Part shown: positions 43,446 through 53,536 of the stretch, piece by piece | Layout: each line of letters starts with the position of its first letter | Position numbering within the stretch: position 1 is the first letter of the stretch | From: Micrococcales bacterium | GTDB taxonomy: Bacteria > Actinomycetota > Actinomycetes > Actinomycetales > WQXJ01 | Direction: 5' to 3' | DNA length: 55,099 nt | NCBI GenBank assembly: GCA_009784895.1 | Contig: WQXJ01000009.1 | Coordinates: 1 to 55,099, forward strand | Position numbers and translations under genes: made by a program | The notes under the pieces: model-generated | What the model saw: the letters and a program-made list of their open reading frames with translations, nothing else | Database searches by the model: none | Told to the model about the DNA's origin: nothing

Positions 43446-44964
43446 GTGGCAGCGGGTGCAAGCGGGCATAGCGCCCCACCGCCTTTGGCCAAGGCTCGTC
43501 ACTCCGACCCGTCTTTGGGAGCTCGGTCTTGGCGCGCTCGGGGCCTTGGCGTTGCCGCTGGTGGCGAACTGGTCCTGGAACGTCAGGCTCTGGGCCGGCA
43601 CGGCGGGGTCGGTTTTGATTGTCTACGCCATGATCAGTGCCAGGGAGAACGTCGCTTGGCCAGGATACGCGGCGCTGCTGCCTTGCCTTGGCACCCTGGC
43701 GTTGGTGATGGCCGGCTCCTACGGGCCCGGCCCCTTGGCCCAGATGCATCCGATCGGCCGCCTGCTTTCGGCCCGGCCAATGGTTTGGTTGGGCGGGATG
43801 TCCTATTCCTGGTATTTGTGGCATTGGCCGTTCATAGTCTTCGCCCGCGCCGCCCTGCCCGGCCTGAGCGGCCCGGTTTGCCTGGCCTTCGGCATCGGCT
43901 CGCTGTTGCCGGCCTACGTCACTCACAAGCTGGTAGAAAACCCAATTCGCTTTAGGCCCGTCTTTTCCCGCCGGCCGATGGCGGCCCTGGCCGTGGGCGC
44001 ACTTTGCACCGCAGTAGGGCTTTCGGCTGGGGTGGTGACCAGCCGAGCTAGCCGGCCGGTCCAACACCACCTGGCCGCAACCACATCGCCGGCCGAGGTC
44101 TCCACTAGCACCCCCCAACGCGATTGGGACGCCATTTTGGCCACGACCAGCTACCCGACCATTACACCGGACCCCCTGGCAGCCGGGGCCGACCTACCGG
44201 CCGCTTACGCCACCGATTGCCGCCAACGCAAGGAAGATGTTGAGCCAAGACCGTGTTTGGCCGGCGACCTGACCTCCTCCAGGACGATTGCCATGGCCGG
44301 CGACAGCTACATCGAACAATGGGAGCCGGCCGTTGACCGGGCGGCCAAGGAACTAGGCATCAAAGTAGTGGGCTACTACAAGGCGGCTTGTCCTTTGACC
44401 GTGGCTGCCATTGACATCTCGCAGGCCCAGGCCGAGGTCTACCACAACTGCCCCACCTGGTCGCGGGCAGTGGTTGATGAACTAATCGAGCTCCAACCCG
44501 ACTTGGTCTTGACCTCTCAGTTCAGCTCCCAGGCCCTGAGCGATCCTAACGATCCGGCCTCTGAAGGCAGCCAAGCTGCGATGGAGGCCGGCGTAATGGA
44601 ACTGTGGCAGCAGCTAAAACGAGCCGGCGTGCCAATCCTGGTACTGGGCCGCAACCCCGCCGGCTTCATTCCTGGTGAGAGCTATCCCACCATTTTCGAA
44701 TGCGTCGCCCAGAACGCAGAAGACCTGACGAAATGCCAATTCGCGCCCGACACGACCACGGCCGAATGGCAGCAAGCGATGGTCCGGGCCCTTGATGGCG
44801 GGGCCACGTATTTCGATTTGAATGACATGATTTGCTCACCGCAGGCTTGCCCCGCGGTAATCGAAGGGGTCTTGGTCTATCGCGGTGGAACCCATATTAA
44901 CGCCACCTTCGCCGAAACCCTCACCCCACTGATCAAGGCCGAACTGGTCAGACACCTGCGCTGA
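43446..44964 (+). pseudogene. Truncated acyltransferase-3 / SGNH protein (OafA-like remnant)
   Basis: The readable frame (43456-44964) starts in the middle of an OafA/YrhL-type acyltransferase at TRLWELGLGALGALALPL. The first ~220 residues with the catalytic His and the GFVGVDVFFVISGF-type region are absent. Later parts are intact: MSYSWYLWHWPF, the membrane segments, and an SGNH domain with AMAGDSYIEQW and VYRGGTHINATF. In the last motif the usual Asp (DxxH) is Gly. A good SD (AAGGGA) and GTG at 43446 are out of frame with the rest, as if an internal deletion joined an original start to the middle of the gene. It shares frame with the epimerase gene, two stops apart at most. Probably inactive; a partial SGNH product cannot be excluded. 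Confidence 0.7.
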
Positions 44965-45084
44965 CCGGCCGTGACCTTGCACCAAAACAGGCTGACCGGG
45001 CGTGACCTTGCACCAAAACAGGCTGACCGGGCGTGACCTTGCACCAAAACAGGCTGACCGGCCGTGACCTTGCACCAAAACAGG
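44961..45084. repeat. Four tandem 31-bp repeats
   Basis: Units at 44961-44991, 44992-45022, 45023-45053 and 45054-45084. Each begins CTGACCGG, then G/C-CGTGACC, then TTGCACCAAAACAGG. Units 1 and 4 have GGCC, units 2 and 3 GGGC, otherwise identical. The first overlaps the stop of the acyltransferase remnant. There are no spacers, so this is not a CRISPR array. Confidence 0.95.
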
Positions 45085-45241
45085 CCGGAGCTTTTGTGAC
45101 GTTAGGATGACCAGGCCAAACGTATCGCATCAAGGATTCGCACCTGTTTTCATGCGCGGTCGTGGCGGCTTGACCTGCGATAGTACTAGGTCACGGCAGC
45201 TGGACCTGCGTTGATGCACGGCCTTGACAGCTCGATCTGCT
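45085..45241. repeat. Degenerate continuation of the 31-bp periodicity
   Basis: After the perfect array, GTGACGTTAG..CCAGG (45085-45115) still resembles a unit. Units ending in GACCTGCG/GATCTGC recur with 31-bp spacing (45149-45179, 45180-45210, 45211-45241), agreeing in about 21-22 of 31 positions pairwise. With the perfect array this fills the whole gap between the acyltransferase remnant and ligA (stop at 45257). Confidence 0.6.
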
Positions 45242-45256
45242 TCCCCACTGCGTCAG

Positions 45257-47653
<2,397 letters not shown>

Positions 47654-47711
47654 CTAGCCCGGCCCGATTCGCGCCTGGCGAACACAATCAAACTCCTCCC
47701 TCTCCCTCTAG

Positions 47712-47780
47712 GTATTACTGCTAATGTGACCTAGTCACTGACAGGTGCCCGTGTTGGGCTGGTCAGACATGTCCTAATAC
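47712..47780. promoter_or_regulatory. Divergent promoter region between ligA and the receptor operon
   Basis: Two TAATAC boxes face outward: minus strand at 47717-47712 (toward ligA) and plus strand at 47775-47780 (toward the gene at 47828, leader about 41 nt). Between them lies the 13-bp palindrome GTGACctaGTCAC (47726-47738), a possible operator. -35 elements are weak (TTGGGC at 47754-47759, spacing 15). Confidence 0.4.
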
Positions 47781-47827
47781 AGCCCCTCAGGGCGCGGCGC
47801 GCTCTGGCCAGTCGAGAACGGTACGAA

Positions 47828-49495
47828 ATGAACCTAACAAGCGGCACTGCGGCTCCGCCGGCCCTCCCATCTGCACCTAGCGGCGGTTTCCTTCGCCAAC
47901 TGATCAAGCTGATCGCCATCGTTCTGACGTTCTGTCTGGTGGCCTTTGGCGTGGTTTGGTTCTTGACGTCCGGTGGCATCACCAGAACCGCTTCCGACAC
48001 CAAGCTAGTTGAGCTTCTGGTCAAAGCCGATTTCGCCGACCGTGCCTTCTTCACTGAGCAGGAGTTGATTCGCACCAACCACACTGAGCTGGAAGAGGAA
48101 CAGCTGGATCCTGGCAATCAGGCGGTCAAAGAACTGGCGGCCGCTGCCAACAGCTTTGGCATTGCCAACCTGAAGCTGACCGATTCGGCGGCGGATAAGC
48201 AGATCATGGCCCTGCTGACCGATCCGGCCAAGCGTTTGGCCGAATCTCGCGAGGAGATCTGGCGCGGCCACCCGGCTGGCGATGAGTCGGTAGCTACCTA
48301 CACCAATATGCAGATGGCGATCAGGGATTTGACTGCCAAAGCTCCCGATCTAATCCAAACCGCGGTGCTGGTGCCTAGCGCCAAGCAGTACGCCACGGCA
48401 GTGGCCACCGGTGGCAATCCCTGGCCACTGACGGTTCAAACACCCGACAACGACTTTCGCCAAGGAGCCCTAGACACCCTGGTTGAGACGACCCAGAATT
48501 CGGCTGACAAAGCCCACACCGCCCCAACTATCTTCATGTGGGTCACAATTGGCCTGGCCGTGCTGGCCGCAGCCGCCTGGGCCTTGCTGCTAATGGGCCG
48601 CAAAACCTGGGCCAAGCCAGTGCCCAAGGCGCCCAAGGCCGCTAGAGAACCCAAGGCGCCCAAGGCCGCTAGACAACCCAAAGCGCCCAAGGTCCCAGGT
48701 CTGGCCAAGACCGCCAAACAACCACTCGAAGCCGAGGCCGCGGCCCCCAAGGCCCCAATCTTCGCCAAAAAGACCATGGAACCGACTAAGGCCGAGGCCG
48801 CACCTGGACCCAAGGTAGATCAGACCCAGGCAGCGCCGGGGCCCATGGTTGAACAGGCCAAGGCGCCCAAGTCTTCGATCTTTGCCAAGAAAACCAAGGA
48901 GCCAACCGAGCCCAAGGCTGCACCTGAACCCAAGGTTGAACAGGCCAAGGCGCCCAAGGCTTCGATCTTTGCCAAGAAAACCAAGGAGCCAACCGAGCCC
49001 AAGGCCGCGCCTGGACCCAAGGTTGAACAGGCCAAGGCGCCCGAACCCAAACCGGCTGCAGCCACCCAGACCAGGCCTCCAGCCCCAGCCCTTGGCGCCA
49101 AGGCAGCTCAAGCCAAGGCCGAGCCCAAAGCGGCGGTCAAGCCGCCCCTGGCCAGCTCTGCGCCCAAGCCACCGGCGCCGGCATCGGCCGGAGACACCAC
49201 CAAACCTGCGGCTAAGGGCCCCAGCTTTGGTCATAGCCCGGCCACCCGGCCGGCCCCGCGCTTCGGCCAGACCAGCGCCACAGCCGGCCCGGCCGCGCCC
49301 AAGGCTGGTGCGACTGCCGCCAAACCGGCCGGTGCCACCCCGCCGCCGGCTCGGCCGCCCTTAGGCGCGCCCAAGCCTGGCAAGACGCCGCCTGAAGGCG
49401 ACCAAACCCCCAAAAAGGATCCGTCCACTGACACCAAGGCCAAACCCGAAGCTGGCCGCCGCATTCCGTGGCGCACCACCGGGGGCGGGAGCTAA
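47828..49495 (+). CDS. Two-TM membrane protein with Lys/Pro/Ala-rich repeat tail (unknown)
   Basis: 555 residues, not recognised. Short N-terminus, membrane helix 1 (about 23-47), an extracellular domain of ~185 residues predicted mostly helical (TASDTKLVELLVKADF, LEEEQLDPGNQAVKELAAAANSF, AADKQIMALLTDPAKRLAESREEIW), membrane helix 2 (about 233-256), then a ~300-residue cytosolic tail of KAPKAAREPKAPKAARQPKAP type, including two 29-residue repeats (342-370, 371-399). The topology is that of a membrane receptor without any enzymatic cytosolic domain. No clear SD (GAGAACGG about 10 nt before ATG). First gene of an operon with the 57-residue frame, the HATPase-like protein and the PAS protein. 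Confidence 0.75.
   Translation: MNLTSGTAAPPALPSAPSGGFLRQLIKLIAIVLTFCLVAFGVVWFLTSGGITRTASDTKLVELLVKADFADRAFFTEQELIRTNHTELEEEQLDPGNQAVKELAAAANSFGIANLKLTDSAADKQIMALLTDPAKRLAESREEIWRGHPAGDESVATYTNMQMAIRDLTAKAPDLIQTAVLVPSAKQYATAVATGGNPWPLTVQTPDNDFRQGALDTLVETTQNSADKAHTAPTIFMWVTIGLAVLAAAAWALLLMGRKTWAKPVPKAPKAAREPKAPKAARQPKAPKVPGLAKTAKQPLEAEAAAPKAPIFAKKTMEPTKAEAAPGPKVDQTQAAPGPMVEQAKAPKSSIFAKKTKEPTEPKAAPEPKVEQAKAPKASIFAKKTKEPTEPKAAPGPKVEQAKAPEPKPAAATQTRPPAPALGAKAAQAKAEPKAAVKPPLASSAPKPPAPASAGDTTKPAAKGPSFGHSPATRPAPRFGQTSATAGPAAPKAGATAAKPAGATPPPARPPLGAPKPGKTPPEGDQTPKKDPSTDTKAKPEAGRRIPWRTTGGGS
48851..49024 (+). repeat. Two in-frame 87-bp tandem repeats in the receptor tail
   Basis: 48851-48937 and 48938-49024 are nearly identical copies (29 codons each, QAKAPKxSIFAKKTKEPTEP then KAAPxPKVE). 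A partial third begins at 49025 and a degenerate one precedes at about 48750-48850. The repeat count may vary between strains. Confidence 0.9.
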
Positions 49496-49497
49496 CC

Positions 49498-49671
49498 ATG
49501 CCGCGACCTGGAGGCGTGTCGCCTGGGAGAGTGCTGGAAAGCACCCTCCGCCTCCACTTTCCCCCCGGTAGCCATCAGGCGGCTTTAGGCCTGGGCCTGG
49601 CCGCCAGGCGCTCGGCTAGACCTCAGTGCGAAGCGGCCAAACAGGCTCTGGGCAAGGAGCAGTTCGAGTGA
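49498..49671 (+). CDS. Possible 57-residue small protein
   Basis: ATG at 49498 is preceded by GGGAG at a 6-nt spacing and lies 2 nt after the stop of the receptor gene. Its TGA (49669-49671) overlaps the GTG of the next gene (GTGA), the usual mark of translational coupling. The product starts MPRPGGVSPGRVLESTLRLHF, is basic (many Arg) and has no membrane segment or recognised homology. It could instead be a leader region that only couples translation. Base use resembles the neighbours. Confidence 0.5.
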   Translation: MPRPGGVSPGRVLESTLRLHFPPGSHQAALGLGLAARRSARPQCEAAKQALGKEQFE

Positions 49672-51977
49672 CACCGGCCACCCCCAGACGGGGACTGCTA
49701 ATCGCCACGGTGGCTGTCTTGGCGGTCGGTCTGGCCACGGCAGTAGTCGGGCTGATTGGTGCCTTTGGGGCGCTTGGTTCGGCCAAACTCGACCAGTCAA
49801 TAGTGGGCGTTTTCCAGCGGGTCGAAGCCGCCAGCGCGTCACTGGCAAACGAGCGTCAACTGACTGACGAACCTGATGCCATTGACGCCACAGACCGTGC
49901 CTTTGCCGCACTGGCCAGCCAACTGGCTTCTATCAGCATCACGGACTGGACCTGCGATGCTCAAGAAGGCCAGGTCAACACGGCAGAGGTCCGTCAGTAC
50001 CCTGAAGACGCCCTGACCGCCGCCCGGGCTAGTGGGCCGGCTGAAGTTGATCAGCTAATTGGTCAGCTTGATGCCATCCCCCAGCTCTGCGTCGGCTCAA
50101 TCAATGACACTGGGCTTCGCACCACTATCGACTCCTACGCCGCAGCAGTGGCGTCGACTCCGGCAATCGGGGCTCAGGACCTCAGCCAGCGAGACGCAAC
50201 TTTGACGACGGCCTCGAAAGCAGCCGACTCGCTGGTCAGCACGGCTGACGGCCGGGTCGTGGCGACCGCCATCGCGGTTGGCCTGTTGGCCCTTGGCCTG
50301 GCCTTTGGGCTGTGGCGCCTGATCCGTGGCGGCAAGGCTCCGGCCGAGAGCCAGCTGCGCCGGCGCCTAGCCGATGGTTGGCATCGCTTCACCGGGTCAA
50401 AAGATGATTACGATCAGATTCCCGAGGTCGAGATCATCGGTCCGCCGGGCCGCGGCGCCGCCAGCTTGCCGGCTATGGCCGCCCCTCGGCCCGCAGATGA
50501 CCCCGACCAGACCGAGGTAGCTGAACCCGAATTCGAACCGGTGGCTCTCGACGAGCCGGAGGGCCTGCCGGCCTCACCAGTGGCCGGTGTCGAAATGGCT
50601 GAGTCCTTCGCCGACCCGGCAACTGCGGCCGAACTCACCCCCAACCCAGCGCCGCCGGCGCCGACGGTTGCGCCACCGCCCCGACCAGTGCCGCCATTGG
50701 CGCCCAGGCCCACACCCAGACCACGACTCAAGCCTTTGTACCTTGACCCAATGCCGATGAGCCCTTCGGCCATCAGCGACACAATGCTCGAGCCGGTCGC
50801 CGGACTCGATTCGCCAGCCAGCCGGGAGGTTGAGGCGCCTGTCAGAGGTGCCGTCCTGGCCAAATTCGCACCCCGGGTCTCACCGACTCCGGCCCAAGGT
50901 CCGGCCCAGCGCACCCTCAAACCCTCCCGGGCGCGCATCGTTGAACCTGGTGGCGCGGCCACCCATCCGGCCACGGCCGGTCTGCGGCCAGACCAGATCA
51001 GCCAGCTATTGGCGGCCGAGCAGCCAATCGCCTTGACACAGGCCATGACCGAAGCCCTAGCTCAGGTCAGCCGGCCACACCAGGTTCGCTGGTCACTGCG
51101 AACCGAATCCGAGCTGCCAGCCGCTCTGGCGCCACGCCTAGCCCACGTCGTGGCCGAGCTGATCGACGCGGCCACGGCCAAGAACCCAGCCCTGGTGGTG
51201 CTTGTCACCGCCAACCAGGCGGGCCCAAATCTCTACGTCACCGTCTCTGACCGCGCCGCAGGCGGCAGCAATGGCCGCTTTGGCCTGGGATCACGTTCAA
51301 GAGCCATTCAAGCAGTGGCCGACCGTATGGGCGCTTCGCTGACCTCACGCGCCGGGCCGGGCGGGCGTGGTAGCGACGTCACCGTCTCGTTGCCGCTTCA
51401 ACCGGAGGCCGAATCTGCGGCGGTGGCATCCCCGGCACCCGCCGCGCCAAGGCAGCCCAGCCCGGCCATCGCGGCGGCACCTCCGCCGGTCGAAGAGACC
51501 ACTGCGGCCGCACCGACCAGGTCCTGGATTTCGACCAGCCCAACCTACGAACCCGCCCGGCAACGACTGACCCGTCAGGCCCCCTATGAGCCAGCCGCCT
51601 CAGTCTCCAGCGCCAAAGCAGCCCGGGTTACGACCACCGATGCCGGATCATCGATCTGGGACGATTCCGCCCACCAGCGGCGGGTCGCCCCACCCCAGTG
51701 GGGTCAACCGCAAAGCCCGCTGACCGACCCAACTGCCTACGGTCAAGCCGCACCGGCACCGAAGTCACCTGAGGCCTCACCTTGGGACAGTCACGGCGAG
51801 ACCGACAGTCATCATCAGACCCCTGCCACCAGCCCAGCCCTAACCAATTGGCCGCCAGTGCGAGCTGTTGAGGTTCCGGCATCGGCCCCTCAAGCTGCCC
51901 CACCCGCCCCGGTGGCACCACCAGACGACCCATGGGACCGCCTGGCTCCACCCGGCCGGCGCAACGGCGCGGCCTAA
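49668..51977 (+). CDS. Two-TM protein with degenerate HATPase-like domain (unknown, CvnA-like layout)
   Basis: 769 residues. Membrane helix 1 (about 9-33), an extracellular domain of ~160 residues with two Cys (WTCDAQ, QLCVGS), membrane helix 2 (about 195-219), an acidic then Pro-rich cytosolic linker (about 245-440), and a domain at about 470-580 that follows the GHKL ATPase order: LAHVVAELIDAATAKNP (N-box position, Asn replaced by Ala), VTVSDRAAGG (for DxGxG), GRFGLGSRSRAIQAVADRMG and GSDVTVSLPL. A disordered Pro/Ala tail follows. No phospho-acceptor His domain. The layout recalls conservon sensor CvnA, but no CvnB/C/D genes are near. GTG at 49668 with AAGGAG 8 nt upstream. Confidence 0.75.
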   Translation: MTPATPRRGLLIATVAVLAVGLATAVVGLIGAFGALGSAKLDQSIVGVFQRVEAASASLANERQLTDEPDAIDATDRAFAALASQLASISITDWTCDAQEGQVNTAEVRQYPEDALTAARASGPAEVDQLIGQLDAIPQLCVGSINDTGLRTTIDSYAAAVASTPAIGAQDLSQRDATLTTASKAADSLVSTADGRVVATAIAVGLLALGLAFGLWRLIRGGKAPAESQLRRRLADGWHRFTGSKDDYDQIPEVEIIGPPGRGAASLPAMAAPRPADDPDQTEVAEPEFEPVALDEPEGLPASPVAGVEMAESFADPATAAELTPNPAPPAPTVAPPPRPVPPLAPRPTPRPRLKPLYLDPMPMSPSAISDTMLEPVAGLDSPASREVEAPVRGAVLAKFAPRVSPTPAQGPAQRTLKPSRARIVEPGGAATHPATAGLRPDQISQLLAAEQPIALTQAMTEALAQVSRPHQVRWSLRTESELPAALAPRLAHVVAELIDAATAKNPALVVLVTANQAGPNLYVTVSDRAAGGSNGRFGLGSRSRAIQAVADRMGASLTSRAGPGGRGSDVTVSLPLQPEAESAAVASPAPAAPRQPSPAIAAAPPPVEETTAAAPTRSWISTSPTYEPARQRLTRQAPYEPAASVSSAKAARVTTTDAGSSIWDDSAHQRRVAPPQWGQPQSPLTDPTAYGQAAPAPKSPEASPWDSHGETDSHHQTPATSPALTNWPPVRAVEVPASAPQAAPPAPVAPPDDPWDRLAPPGRRNGAA

Positions 51978-51988
51978 GGGGTTGACGA

Positions 51989-53371
51989 ATGACGCGACCC
52001 GAGCCGAGCCGTCACCCGAGCGCCATCGCCATGGTCCTAACCGGCGCTGATGGCATTATCTCGGCTGTCAGCCCGAGCCTTGAGGCTATGACCGGTCGCA
52101 GCCGGACCGAGGCGATTGGCTCACCCTTGGCCCTGTTGCTGCATTCGGGGCAACCAAGCGGTCTAAACACAAATCTGATGCCAGCCCTACAAGCCGGCGA
52201 AATGACGGTGGCTTATCAGCATTTGGCGGATAACTTGGGTGGTTCGGTTTGGCTGCTGACGGTGAGTGTCGGCATTTCTGAAGGCACTTTGCTGGTCGGT
52301 TTCCCACCCAGCCACGAAAAGGCCCAACGCACGGCTGAACGGCTCTACCGCCTGACCACCGACGTTGAGCGCTCGGCCTTAGAGGCAGGTCAGTCGCGCG
52401 AGGCCGCCACCGCGCTGGGCGCGGAGAAACTCGACGCCCAACTGGCCGATATGGGCAATGGCAGCTACGCCGAATGGATCCAAAGTGTCCTGCAGGCCGA
52501 GGTCGATGACCGTCCAACCCTGGCAGGCTCGCCCCAGGGAGGGCCAATGGACTACGTCTGGGACCGGGCCTTGGATTTGCACACCATCGTGGCCAAACAA
52601 CAGGCCGGCCAGACCAAGCTGTTTGAGGCCTCGCAGGTTATGGCCTCGGCCGCCCAGAGTGCTGAAAACCAGGCCGAGCCGATGGACCAGACTGGCGCCC
52701 AGGTGGTGGCAGCCGCCTCGCAACACCAAGGCGGTAGCGCCACCTTGCTAACAGCCGGCCACCGGGTTAGTGCTGGCGCCCAGGATTCGGCCCTGCGTGT
52801 GCGCGCCCTGCAGCAGGTGGTCGAGCGCACCCAGACCCTAATGGCGGCCCAGCGCTTCATGTTGGCCGGCACGTTGGTCCTGACGGAGGCTGTTTTCGCT
52901 GCGCTGCGGCCAGCTTGTCTGGCCAGTGGGGCTTCGGGGCGGGTTTTGCCCGATGCCGCCTACCCACCTGCCGTCAAAACTCGCCCGGGTGACAGGGAGC
53001 TTGAGTTTGTGGCGCCGCTGGTGGCGGCACTGCGTGAACTGGCACCGCGGTTATCAATGGGCACGGCCCGGATCCAAGCCGGGTTGAACCGGATCACCAA
53101 AGAAGCGATCGAGGCCGCCGGGCAACTGCGGACCTTTGACTCCTCACTGGCCTCATGGCGACTGCTGTCCCAGCGTTTTGGTCTACCGACTTGGCTAGTG
53201 CCCGACGACCTCGACCCGCAGGGCGCGGCTGCCCGGCTCGACGGCCTGGTTGACCTAGCCCGCGCCGCCTTGGGTCGCGGCGGCTTCACCGACCCAACGC
53301 CCATTTCTGAAGCCGCCGCCCAAGTCAGCCGGGCCCTGCGCCAAGTTGCTGGCCCTTTCCGCCGCGGCTAG
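51989..53371 (+). CDS. PAS-domain protein with long helical part (Aer/MCP-like, unknown)
   Basis: 460 residues, no membrane segment. N-terminal PAS domain (about 12-110): MVLTGADGIISAVSPSLEAMTGRSRTEAIGSPLALLLHSGQPSG, ALQAGEMTVAYQHLADNLGGSVWLLTVSV, the pattern of Aer-type PAS domains of chemoreceptors. Then a long, mostly helical region (about 112-450) rich in Ala/Gln/Glu with heptad-like stretches, but without the conserved MCP signalling tip. ATG at 51989 with AAGGGG 7 nt upstream, 11 nt after the previous stop. Its TAG stop lies in the left end of the 169-bp element. Probably the cytosolic partner of the two membrane proteins; no CheA/CheW gene is in the window. Confidence 0.75.
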   Translation: MTRPEPSRHPSAIAMVLTGADGIISAVSPSLEAMTGRSRTEAIGSPLALLLHSGQPSGLNTNLMPALQAGEMTVAYQHLADNLGGSVWLLTVSVGISEGTLLVGFPPSHEKAQRTAERLYRLTTDVERSALEAGQSREAATALGAEKLDAQLADMGNGSYAEWIQSVLQAEVDDRPTLAGSPQGGPMDYVWDRALDLHTIVAKQQAGQTKLFEASQVMASAAQSAENQAEPMDQTGAQVVAAASQHQGGSATLLTAGHRVSAGAQDSALRVRALQQVVERTQTLMAAQRFMLAGTLVLTEAVFAALRPACLASGASGRVLPDAAYPPAVKTRPGDRELEFVAPLVAALRELAPRLSMGTARIQAGLNRITKEAIEAAGQLRTFDSSLASWRLLSQRFGLPTWLVPDDLDPQGAAARLDGLVDLARAALGRGGFTDPTPISEAAAQVSRALRQVAGPFRRG

Positions 53372-53536
53372 GGGGTTGGTGAATAATGCGCGCCGAAACG
53401 AGGATCGTCACCAGGTGATGCATCGCCAGGCGGAGGTCTGCCCCGCTAGCAGAGCTAACGGGGTACGGCCGACAACGAAGCGAGGCGCCGCCTGGGGGCG
53501 ACCGCAGCCGGCGGGAATTGTTCACCAGCCCCCTAA
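53368..53536. repeat. 169-bp element with inverted ends between convergent genes
   Basis: Left end TAGGGGGTTGGTGAATAAT (53369-53387); the right end read on the minus strand is TAGGGGGCTGGTGAACAAT (53535-53517), two transitions apart, which still pair as G-U on the plus-strand RNA. The middle holds further small inverted repeats (TCACC/GGTGA at about 53408-53418). No transposase frame. The first 64 bp recur at 25937-26000. Ends give the TAG stops of both flanking genes. MITE- or REP-like, or a bidirectional terminator; undecided. Confidence 0.8.

Noticed and set aside
44961-45084. CRISPR-like array of 31-bp repeats
   Set aside because: The units abut directly with no spacers, and no cas genes are present.
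51972-51996. Possible third copy of the element's end (TAAGGGGTTGACGAATGACGC) before the PAS gene
   Set aside because: About 17 of 23 positions agree, but the sequence is explained by a stop codon, an SD and the ATG; no further match follows.
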